From positions 1-21,087 of the forward strand of contig QHYF01000048.1 in the NCBI GenBank assembly GCA_003224075.1: DNA of 21,087 nt, in the 5' to 3' direction. A program made the position numbers and the translations under genes. Numbering within the stretch: the first letter of the stretch is position 1; every line of letters begins with the position of its first letter. The notes under the pieces are model-generated. The model made no database searches, was not told the DNA's origin, and saw nothing but the letters and a program-made list of their open reading frames with translations. This document shows positions 13,884-21,087 of this stretch, piece after piece. The stretch comes from Acidobacteriota bacterium. GTDB taxonomy: Bacteria > Acidobacteriota > Terriglobia > Acidiferrales > UBA7541.

Positions 13884-15905
13884 ATGGCTCTGGGAATCAA
13901 AGAATTCAAAAATGAAATCGCCACTGAAACTTCTGCCGCGGCAGAGGTTTCTAGTGGACGAGAATCCATCGCAATCTCTCTGATCGATTTGGCGGAGATT
14001 CTGGATCAGCACAAGCAGTGGGTGGAATCGGGCGGAGAATCAGGCGTCAAGGCAGATCTCTGCGGCGTGAACCTGGCTAAAGCGGACCTGACGGGAGTCA
14101 ATTTACAGGGCGCACATTTGCACCGAACAAACCTTGCAGGCGCGGATCTTTCGATGGCGAATCTGCGCGGGGCGAGCCTGGTACGCACGAATCTGCAGAA
14201 TGCAAATTTGCTCGGGACGGAACTGCGCGGGGCGAACTTGATGGGCGCGAACGCGTATGGGGCGGAAGGCCTGTGGTTTGGGCGCCTGGGTGGAACGAAC
14301 CTCTTCGATGCGGTGCTCCCGGAATCCATTTCGGCGGTAGACAGTTCGAAAGCCATCGCCGACGCGACGAAAGTCGCGCGGTGGTTCTACTTTCTCACCG
14401 TGGGATTGAGCTTTGTCTGCTGCCTGCTGATTGCCTTCACCACCGACGTGCGGCTGCTGCTGAATGCGTCGGCGCTGCCCATCCCGCGCCTGGGCAATGT
14501 GCTTCCGATGACGGGGCTCTATCTGGGCGGCCCGCTGGTGCTTCTGGCGCTCTCCTTGCGGTTTCATTTTCTGCTTTTGAGATTGTGGGGAAGCATGGCG
14601 GCGCTTCCCGCAGTTTTTCCTGATGGACAAACGCTCGAGAAAGACGGGCCGTGGTATCTCATGGGGCTGGTGCGACGGCATTTCCGGTGGCAGGGAGAGA
14701 CGCGGTCAACGCAGACGGCCATCGAGACGGTGCTCTCGACGATTCTGGCGTACTGGATAGTTCCCGTGGCGCTGTTCTTCTTCTGGCTGCGCTACTTGGC
14801 GCGCCAAGATTTTCGCGGAACGCTGCTGCACGTGTTACTGATCACGCTGTCGGTGGCGACGGCGACGTGCCTGCCGTTCATCGTGTCCCGCGTGCTTCGG
14901 CCCGGAGATCTGCGGCTGCCGCGGTCGAAAAATGTTCTGCGGCTGGTGTTGGGGACATTGCGCGCGGCGCTGGCGGTAGGCTGCATCCTGCTGCTGTTCT
15001 CCATTGGCGTGAACCGCGGCCTGCCCTACGATCGAAGCACCGGGTCGGAACAATCCCCACGCGATGTGCGACGCTGGGCGGCGCTGGTGTTCCAGTCGGT
15101 GGGCTACCGGCCGTACGCGGATTTGACGGAAGCAAGTCTCTCGACGCCGCCGCGGGGAGCGTGGACGGAAGAGTCGCTGGAAGAGGTCTCGGGGGCGCGG
15201 CTGAATCAAATGAGCTTGCGTTTTGCGCGGGGATATCGCGCATTTCTGGTCAATGCGCGGCTGTGGCGCGCCAATCTGGAAGGCGCGTACCTATCCGAGG
15301 CGGACTTGCGGGGCGCCAATCTGCGTGACACGCTGCTGCGCTCCACGGTTCTCGATCGAGTGCAGGCGGCTCACGCCGTGCTCGTTTCCACGAACGCCAG
15401 CGGCGCAAATTTCTCAGCGGCGGACCTGCGATTCGCGGATCTTTCCTATGGAACACTGGAAAACGCGACATTGTCGAATGCAAAGCTCTCCGGCGCGTCA
15501 CTCTATGCGGTCAATTTGAAGAACGCGCAGCTTCTGCGGACGGATCTCTCGCGGACGGACTTGCGCGATTCGAAATTCGAGCACGCGGTGCTGTCTTTTG
15601 CGAATCTGCAGGAAGCGGATTTGTCCTCCGCGAAGCTGGGAGAAACGAATCTGACGGGCGCGCGCCTGAAAGGCACCATCCTGCTCGAAGCGGACCTGAA
15701 GAATGCGGACCTGCGCGGAGCGTATTTGACGGGCGCGGTTTTGCGCGGGGCGGAATTGGACGGCGCAAACTTGTCTGGCGCGGACTTGCGCGGCGCCGTA
15801 GGAATCACGGCGTCGCAGGTTTGTTCTTCAGCCCATGGGCGCTTGGCGATGATGGACCCTGAATTGGCGGCGGAAGTGCAAGTGCGCTGCGGGAACTCTC
15901 AGTAA
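13884..15905 (+). CDS. Membrane protein with two pentapeptide-repeat domains flanking a transmembrane core
   Basis: A 673-aa protein of unknown role. Residues about 57-128 form a first pentapeptide-repeat block (ADLTGVNLQGAHLHRTNLAG and onward, the A(D/N)LxX pattern that folds as a right-handed quadrilateral beta-helix). Residues about 164-376 contain five or so hydrophobic segments (for example WFYFLTVGLSFVCCLLIAF and ILAYWIVPVALFFFWL). Residues about 436-640 form a second, longer pentapeptide block, followed by GITASQVCSSAHG and a short tail, an end often seen after such repeats. Start: ATG 13884, with GGAAG at 13871-13875. A TTG at 13866 in the same frame overlaps that site and is less likely. 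The N-terminal 50 residues have no hydrophobic segment. The gene stands alone. The beta-helical blocks probably act as protein-binding scaffolds anchored to the membrane, but this is inference. Confidence 0.88.
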   Translation: MALGIKEFKNEIATETSAAAEVSSGRESIAISLIDLAEILDQHKQWVESGGESGVKADLCGVNLAKADLTGVNLQGAHLHRTNLAGADLSMANLRGASLVRTNLQNANLLGTELRGANLMGANAYGAEGLWFGRLGGTNLFDAVLPESISAVDSSKAIADATKVARWFYFLTVGLSFVCCLLIAFTTDVRLLLNASALPIPRLGNVLPMTGLYLGGPLVLLALSLRFHFLLLRLWGSMAALPAVFPDGQTLEKDGPWYLMGLVRRHFRWQGETRSTQTAIETVLSTILAYWIVPVALFFFWLRYLARQDFRGTLLHVLLITLSVATATCLPFIVSRVLRPGDLRLPRSKNVLRLVLGTLRAALAVGCILLLFSIGVNRGLPYDRSTGSEQSPRDVRRWAALVFQSVGYRPYADLTEASLSTPPRGAWTEESLEEVSGARLNQMSLRFARGYRAFLVNARLWRANLEGAYLSEADLRGANLRDTLLRSTVLDRVQAAHAVLVSTNASGANFSAADLRFADLSYGTLENATLSNAKLSGASLYAVNLKNAQLLRTDLSRTDLRDSKFEHAVLSFANLQEADLSSAKLGETNLTGARLKGTILLEADLKNADLRGAYLTGAVLRGAELDGANLSGADLRGAVGITASQVCSSAHGRLAMMDPELAAEVQVRCGNSQ

Positions 15906-16189
15906 CTCACCTTTGGCCCTCCCAGTACCGGGGAAGATCCTCGGAAAGCAACTGAGCGGGAATAAACTGACAGCAGGGACAGTTCACCTGGATACAGGGG
16001 CTCGTCCAAAATAATCCGATTGGGCCAGAAAGCTGGCGTAAAGCGCGAATACACTCGTTTGTGTACTTCCACTGGGGCTCTTAAATACGGGGATGCGGTA
16101 GTGGGGCACCGTGTGCCGGGGACAAGGCGAACTCTGACGGATGGCTGAATGGACCGGAGTGGGGGCGTTCGGATATCGCATAAAATATC
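15906..16189. other. Gene-free stretch before the TonB receptor leader
   Basis: With the leader that follows, this is a 527-bp gap. No family-like protein is visible. A minus-strand frame (15899-16411) has poor composition. A short plus-strand stretch near 15973-16083 could be translated without stops (FTWIQGLVQNNPIG and onward) but matches nothing I know. A small inverted repeat, GGCAC-CGT-GTGCC, lies at 16105-16117. Confidence 0.4.
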
Positions 16190-16219
16190 TTGACGTACCC
16201 GAAATTGTTGGCATATATG
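16190..16219 (+). promoter_or_regulatory. Candidate promoter of the TonB-dependent receptor gene
   Basis: TTGACG (16190-16195, five of six to consensus), an 18-bp spacer and TATATG (16214-16219, four of six); an overlapping CATATA gives a 16-bp spacer. It sits in a local AT-rich patch. Use of it would give a 5' leader of about 205 nt before the GTG start at 16433. Confidence 0.45.
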
Positions 16220-16432
16220 GACGCAGTCCCTCGCACCTCCTGGTGGAATCTCACCTGATGGGGTGGACTCGATGTGAGTGTTTGAGTGAGTGGTTTTTGG
16301 GGGATTACGGTGGGTCGCCAAGCAAGTGGTCAGGCATTGCTGCCGGTTCCCTGGGGGTGTCCGCATTGGCGTCCCCGTTCTTCTCTCTATCCCAACTTCG
16401 CTAATCTGCACGAAATGAAAAGGGGTGGATCC

Positions 16433-19400
16433 GTGAAAAAGACTATGACATTTGTCTTTATCGCCGGTGTGTTTCTGATTCTTTCGACCATCTCACCGCC
16501 GGGAAACGCGCAAACGGCAAGCACGGGGATTGTCCTCGGGAGCGTGACGGATCCGGGCGGAGCAGTCGTACCGGATGCGAAGGTGGAACTCGTGAACGCC
16601 GCAACAAATGAAATTCGAGCAGCGATGACGAACTCGACGGGACAGTATGTTTTCCCCAACGTCGCGCCCGGTGAATACACGCTCAAGCTGACCAAGCAAG
16701 GCTTTAGAACCGCGAGCGCGGCCCTCCATGTCGACATAACGAAGAGCTATACGATGGATTTCAAGCTGGAACTCGGCGCCATGGGCCAGCAAGTTCAGGT
16801 AGAGGCGACAGCGCAAGCGGAATTGCAAACCACCGACGCACAGGTCGGGAGCGAGGTTACAAGTGACTCGATGACTAAATTGCCGACCCTGCGCCGAAAC
16901 GCCGCAGCGCTGCTCACGCTGCAGCCGGGTGTAACACCGGGGACGGGCACTTTTCCAAGGGTCGGAATGCGGGTCGCCGGAGCGATTGATGACCAGAACA
17001 CTTTCACGCTGGACGGAATTGACGTCACGGACAACATAGTTGGCGGGCTTGGCGCTGACATTTCGGTCATTCCGCTGGGAGTGGAGTCAGTGGAGGAATT
17101 TCGAGTGGGCGTGAATAACCCGAATGCATCATATGGTCGGGCTTCGGGTGGCCAGATAGCTGTTGTCGGCAAGAGCGGGACGAACAACTTTCATGGCTCC
17201 TCTTATTGGTACCACCAGAATGACTTCCTCAATGCTAACGAGTGGGAGCTCAACCGAATCGGACTACCGAGACCGGTCATCCGGGACAATCGGTTCGGCG
17301 GAGCAGTAGGCGGGCCAATTTGGAAGGACAAGACTTTTTTCTTTTTCAACTACGAGGGCAGGCGGTTCCCGCAACAATCATCCTTTACGCGACTGATGCC
17401 GAGCAACTTGCTCAAACAAGGAATTCTCCAGTTCACGGATTGCTCGTCAGGACAATTTGACAGCAAGGGTAATTGCACGGGCGGCGGAACCTTGCGGAGC
17501 TACAATCTAGTTAGTTCGACGTTATGCGAGAGCGGCACCACGGCGTGTGATCCGCGTGGACTCGGGATCAGTCCATCGGTGGCAGCGCTTTGGGCGCTGG
17601 ATCCGGCAGGCACGGATCCGAGCGTGGCCGGCGCCGACGGCCTGAACACGTTGGGGTTCCACGGCACGGCAGCGACTCCGCTTTCCACCAACTTTTATAC
17701 ACAGCGTTTCGACCACCAAATCAATTCGAAATGGCGGTTCAACGGCAGCTACACCTATTACCAAACCAAACTGGTATCCGGGGGGCAGAACGCACAGTAT
17801 GACATTCGCGGCGGTACAGCAAAAGCCGTGTCGAAGGCGCCAACGGACCGGGATGCGATTATTGCGGGGTTGACGGGACAGATCACGCCGCATTTGTATA
17901 ATTCCTTCCATTTCGGATGGGTCAGGGCACGCCAGTCGTTTAATCGTCTGGCGCCTTCGGCCGCCGCGGCGCTGGAGAATATTGTTGGAACCGGTTCGTC
18001 AGCCGGGCCGATTGCACTCGCACCGGCGCTGGCGGCGGCGACGACGAACCCGCTGGTGGATGCACCGATCGAAGTGGACACGCAGAGGGCGCGCTTCCAA
18101 AACAGCACTGGCCGGAACATCCAATATGTGGACGACGTGAGCTGGATTAAGTCAAAGCACACCCTGCAATTCGGCGGGAACCTCCGGCACATCCCGACCA
18201 TACACATCCGGAATGACAAAGTGGTGGGTTCGCTGGCATCACTCGAGGCTCTGTCGGATGCGGACGTAAGCACCTTCTTGCCGTCGATTCCTTCGTCGGA
18301 GCGCCCACCTACATGTTCCGGGGCATTAACGACAAATTGTTTGCAAAGCGGAGACGTTCAGCGGTGGGACCGGCTTTACGCATCGACGCTAGGCCTTGTA
18401 GACAACGTAGGCATCCTAACCACGCGTGATGGGAGCCTAAACCCGTTGCCGTTCGGAACTGCCCTGGCGAACGACACCACCCTGAATGCCGTTGAATTCT
18501 ACGGCCAAGACGTGTGGCGCATTACGCCTAACCTGACGCTCACCTATGGCCTATCCTATGGTTGGCAGACAGCACCGAAGGAAAAGCTGAACCGACAGAC
18601 GTTGGTGGTGGACACGACCAACAACAACCAGTCATTAACTGGACCCGGATACATCGCTGCGAAGGAGGCGGCAGCGCTGCAAGGCAAGACGTACAACCCG
18701 ACGCTAGGGTTCGAGCCGGTGAAGTCGGCGGGGCGCAATGTGTTTAATATTGATTGGGGCGATGTGGCTCCCCGCGCGTCGGTGGCTTGGACTCCGAGTT
18801 TCGATTCTGGATTCTTGCACCGCATGACCGGAAATCGGAAGACAGTGATTCGCGGAGGCTTTGGCCTTGTGTACGACCGCATTAATACGGTTCAGAGCGT
18901 AATAATCCCGATGTTGGGCGTAGGGTTTGCGCAAACAATCAGCGTCGGGGCTCCATTGTGCAACGCCTCCGGCACGCCTGGAGCTGGCTGCAATGCAGCA
19001 GCAGGTACGGGCAGCCCGGGAGCCGCATCATTCCGCGTCGGCGTCGATGGAAACCTACCCGTACCAACGGTTCCTTCGGTGAGCATACCCGTTGTACCGA
19101 GCACACCGTTCGGCGAACTGTTCAGTTTCCAGGACGACCCAAATACCAAAATCGGCCGCAGCAAAGCGTTTGATCTGACGATCCAACGAGAAATCCCGGG
19201 CAACATGATCGTGGAAGTTGGCTGGACGGGACGATGGTCGGACAGGTTACCGCAGGGCGTGAATTTCAACTCCGCTCCGTATTTCTTTGTTGACTCAGCC
19301 TCGAAACAATCGTTTGCTCAAGCGTACGACGCGGTTGCGGCGGCGCTGGCGACGGGACAGACGCCGGCGGCCCAGCCTTTCTTCGAGAACCAACTCGCGG

Positions 19401-20437
19401 GCTTAATTGGTTCGGCTTGCGCAGGAACTTCGACCGCGACGACCGCAACGCAATTCTTGACGAACGCAGCGGCTTCGAACTTTACTGGCGGGCTCGTGAG
19501 TTCGCTGTTCTCAGTGATGGATGGACGGCGGAGCTGCCTTGGCCTGCCGACATTCCAAAACCGACAACTATTCGATCTGCACATGCGCACGTACATCGGC
19601 AAGTCGAACTACAACGGGTTGATCGCGACCCTGCGGAAGCGGACATCCCATGGGCTGACGTTCGACGCAACCTACACGTTCTCCAAGACGCTGGACCAAA
19701 ACATCTCGAACCAGAACCAGGCCGGTATCTACTCGAACAGTTACTTCCCGAACGTCGACTACGGGCCCTCGCTATTCGACCGCACGCACATTTTCAATTT
19801 TTCCTACGTATACGAGCTGCCGCTGGGGAAAGGACACCGTTTCGGTGCCGGATCATGGGGCAAGCAATTGCTTAGCGGATGGTACACGTCTGGGATCTTC
19901 TCGACGTTCGGTGGCCTGCCGCTCTTCGTGACCGAGAGTAGTCAAGTATGGGGCGGAGGAAGTATCTTCGGATTTGCCGTTGGAATGATCCCAACCGTGA
20001 ACCCGAGCTCATTCGGCAATTCCGTACACGGTGGCGTAGCCGGCTCGAACGGAATCGGCACATCTGGCGACCCCGCCAAGAAGGGCTCAGGTCTCAACCT
20101 TTTCGCCGATCCCGCAGCCGTTTTTGGCGACTTCCGGAACGTGCAGATCAGTAAGGACGGGCGCACGGGCCGCGCGAACCCAATTCGCGGGTTGCCATTC
20201 TGGAACTTAGACTCATCGTTGGGCAAGAAGACCGCGCTGACCGAACGGGTTTCGTTCAGCATCACGGCGGACTTTTTCAACCTCTTCAACCACGTGAACT
20301 TTGTTGATCCGACGCTGAGCCTAACCCAGAAAGCCAGCTTCGGCGTGATCTCGACGCAATTGGTACCCACCAACCGGGATAACACGCTTGCGGACGGCAG
20401 CCGCTGGATCCAGTTCGGTCTCCGGTTCGATTTCTAG
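16433..20437 (+). CDS. Oar-like TonB-dependent outer-membrane receptor with carboxypeptidase-regulatory-like domain
   Basis: A very large outer-membrane beta-barrel, 1334 aa, of the kind expanded in Acidobacteriota and thought to import bulky ligands such as glycans or peptides using TonB energy. I chose GTG 16433: AGGGG (16421-16425) is 7 nt upstream, and it begins a clean signal peptide (MKKTMTFVFIAGVFLILS, then NAQ). ATG 16415 is an in-frame alternative adding six residues. Residues about 31-118 are a carboxypeptidase-regulatory-like fold (GSVTDPGGAVVPDAKVELVN, GQYVFPNVAPGEYTLKL). A plug domain follows at about 125-240, with DDQNTFTLDGIDVTDN. The rest is barrel, ending QFGLRFDF with the terminal Phe expected for barrel insertion. 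No clear TonB box is visible. It is a single gene with its own terminator. The ligand is unknown. Confidence 0.93.
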   Translation: MKKTMTFVFIAGVFLILSTISPPGNAQTASTGIVLGSVTDPGGAVVPDAKVELVNAATNEIRAAMTNSTGQYVFPNVAPGEYTLKLTKQGFRTASAALHVDITKSYTMDFKLELGAMGQQVQVEATAQAELQTTDAQVGSEVTSDSMTKLPTLRRNAAALLTLQPGVTPGTGTFPRVGMRVAGAIDDQNTFTLDGIDVTDNIVGGLGADISVIPLGVESVEEFRVGVNNPNASYGRASGGQIAVVGKSGTNNFHGSSYWYHQNDFLNANEWELNRIGLPRPVIRDNRFGGAVGGPIWKDKTFFFFNYEGRRFPQQSSFTRLMPSNLLKQGILQFTDCSSGQFDSKGNCTGGGTLRSYNLVSSTLCESGTTACDPRGLGISPSVAALWALDPAGTDPSVAGADGLNTLGFHGTAATPLSTNFYTQRFDHQINSKWRFNGSYTYYQTKLVSGGQNAQYDIRGGTAKAVSKAPTDRDAIIAGLTGQITPHLYNSFHFGWVRARQSFNRLAPSAAAALENIVGTGSSAGPIALAPALAAATTNPLVDAPIEVDTQRARFQNSTGRNIQYVDDVSWIKSKHTLQFGGNLRHIPTIHIRNDKVVGSLASLEALSDADVSTFLPSIPSSERPPTCSGALTTNCLQSGDVQRWDRLYASTLGLVDNVGILTTRDGSLNPLPFGTALANDTTLNAVEFYGQDVWRITPNLTLTYGLSYGWQTAPKEKLNRQTLVVDTTNNNQSLTGPGYIAAKEAAALQGKTYNPTLGFEPVKSAGRNVFNIDWGDVAPRASVAWTPSFDSGFLHRMTGNRKTVIRGGFGLVYDRINTVQSVIIPMLGVGFAQTISVGAPLCNASGTPGAGCNAAAGTGSPGAASFRVGVDGNLPVPTVPSVSIPVVPSTPFGELFSFQDDPNTKIGRSKAFDLTIQREIPGNMIVEVGWTGRWSDRLPQGVNFNSAPYFFVDSASKQSFAQAYDAVAAALATGQTPAAQPFFENQLAGLIGSACAGTSTATTATQFLTNAAASNFTGGLVSSLFSVMDGRRSCLGLPTFQNRQLFDLHMRTYIGKSNYNGLIATLRKRTSHGLTFDATYTFSKTLDQNISNQNQAGIYSNSYFPNVDYGPSLFDRTHIFNFSYVYELPLGKGHRFGAGSWGKQLLSGWYTSGIFSTFGGLPLFVTESSQVWGGGSIFGFAVGMIPTVNPSSFGNSVHGGVAGSNGIGTSGDPAKKGSGLNLFADPAAVFGDFRNVQISKDGRTGRANPIRGLPFWNLDSSLGKKTALTERVSFSITADFFNLFNHVNFVDPTLSLTQKASFGVISTQLVPTNRDNTLADGSRWIQFGLRFDF

Positions 20438-20462
20438 GGCGGACAATTTGGATCAATCTTCC

Positions 20463-20512
20463 GGCGCCGGGAAGGAGCATTGTTCACTCCTCCCCGGCGC
20501 CACTTGTTTTTA
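20463..20512 (+). terminator. Strong rho-independent terminator of the TonB receptor gene
   Basis: GGCGCCGGG (20463-20471) pairs with CCCGGCGCC (20493-20501). After one A-C mismatch, AGGAG pairs with CTCCT, around the loop CATTGTTCA. The stem is followed by ACTTGTTTTTAT. It begins 26 bp after the stop codon. Confidence 0.88.
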
Positions 20513-20624
20513 TAGGCGCGCTCCGACCGACGGACGTTTGCAACGCGAGAAGAAACCTCCGGGCCGGACGCTGGCCACTTCCCACTTTTTCTTTTTTGGA
20601 GGAAGAGAAGGACGAAGCATCTGC

Positions 20625-20663
20625 CGGCCCCGATATTCGCGGAGTCTGCGTGACGCGGGGCCG
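20625..20663 (-). terminator. GC hairpin downstream of the ABC permease gene
   Basis: CGGCCCCG (20625-20632) pairs with CGGGGCCG (20656-20663) over a 23-nt loop, 20 bp beyond the permease stop on the minus strand. There is no T-run on the minus strand right after it, so intrinsic termination is doubtful. Confidence 0.28.
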
Positions 20664-20682
20664 CGAAAGGCCGAGCCGGCTG

Positions 20683-21087
20683 CTACTTGACGGCGCCGAC
20701 GGTGAAGCCGGCGATGAAGCGGTCGAGGAAGAGGTTGTACAAGAAAGCGATGGGCAGGCTGGCGATGAGGCAGGCGGCCATCAGCGCTCCCCAGTAATAG
20801 ACGTCGCCACGCACCAGGAAAATGGGGATGCCCGTGCCGATCATCTGATTCGATTCCGAAGAGATGAACGTCAGAGCGTAGACAAATTCCTGGGTCACCA
20901 GGGTGAACGTGAAAATCACGACGGTGAGGATTCCCGAGGTAGAAATGGGAAGCACCATCCTGAGGAAGGCGCCGAAGCGCGTGAGGCCGTCGACCATGGC
21001 AGCGTCTTCCAGTTCACTGGGGATGGATTTGAAGAAACCCATGAGAAGCCAGATGGAAAAAGGCACGGTAAAACTGGGGTAAACGAG
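20683..21087 (-). CDS. Carbohydrate ABC transporter permease, MalG-like (partial, N-terminus outside the window)
   Basis: The C-terminal 134 residues of an inner-membrane permease of the CUT1 sugar-uptake family (MalG/UgpE/LacG type). The frame is open to the window edge, so the true start lies beyond 21087. The EAA signature that contacts the ATPase is clear: ELEDAAMVDGLTRFGAFLRM followed by VLPIS. It is preceded by SFTVPFSIWLLMGFFKSIP, which is typical of MalG-like subunits. Hydrophobic helices follow (GILTVVIFTFTLV and WGALMAACLIASLPIAFLY), and the family-typical end LFLDRFIAGFTVGAVK is present. Partners (a second permease, a binding protein, an ATPase) would be expected upstream, outside the window. 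It converges on the TonB receptor gene with 245 bp between stop codons. The sugar transported cannot be inferred. Confidence 0.93.
   Translation of the reverse strand, partial: LVYPSFTVPFSIWLLMGFFKSIPSELEDAAMVDGLTRFGAFLRMVLPISTSGILTVVIFTFTLVTQEFVYALTFISSESNQMIGTGIPIFLVRGDVYYWGALMAACLIASLPIAFLYNLFLDRFIAGFTVGAVK

Noticed and set aside
15899..16411. 170-codon minus-strand frame upstream of the TonB receptor
   Set aside because: It has Pro/Thr/Arg-heavy composition, no recognisable motif and no ribosome-binding site; it looks like open intergenic DNA.

Overview
The window looks like chromosomal DNA from a member of the Acidobacteriota. This is an inference from three things: moderately high GC; an Oar-type TonB-dependent receptor with an N-terminal carboxypeptidase-regulatory-like domain; and a very long S53 protease carrying Ig-like repeats, a double membrane segment and an 'LGCGGG' glycine tract, an arrangement I associate with that phylum. 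No plasmid, phage or insertion-sequence gene is visible.

Layout. 1-1054: an exported protein of unknown function. 1076-3179: two minus-strand genes, a PilT-type pilus retraction ATPase and, upstream of it, a HAD-family phosphatase. 2974-4407: a perfect tandem duplication of 717 bp. Its unit holds the 5' part of the HAD gene, a tRNA-His gene and the 5' part of a sensor kinase gene. The result is one intact HAD gene, two tRNA-His genes, one intact kinase gene and two truncated gene ends at the junction. 4276-6604: a GAF-containing NarL-type histidine kinase and its LuxR/NarL-type response regulator, 1 bp apart, followed by what looks like the decayed 3' end of a second regulator gene. 6931-11235: a secreted S53 (sedolisin/kumamolisin) peptidase. 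11236-12121: a gene-free stretch with a near-consensus promoter and a family of diverged repeats. 12122-13214: a small membrane protein and a PilZ-domain protein, divergent around an AT-rich palindrome. 13215-13883: gene-poor, with several hairpins. 13884-15905: a membrane protein with two separate pentapeptide-repeat blocks. 16433-20437: the TonB-dependent receptor with a strong terminator. 20683-21087: the C-terminal part of a sugar ABC transporter permease that runs off the window.

Function. The themes are cell envelope and surface behaviour: pilus retraction (PilT), cyclic-di-GMP sensing (PilZ), two-component signalling, extracellular proteolysis and uptake of large substrates (TonB receptor, ABC permease). 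Only the kinase-regulator pair forms a clear operon. The other genes are mostly single units with changing orientation. The clearest surprises are the exact tRNA-bearing duplication with its visible breakpoint homology, the regulator-gene remnant, and the promoter that faces a repeat-filled region with no convincing gene.
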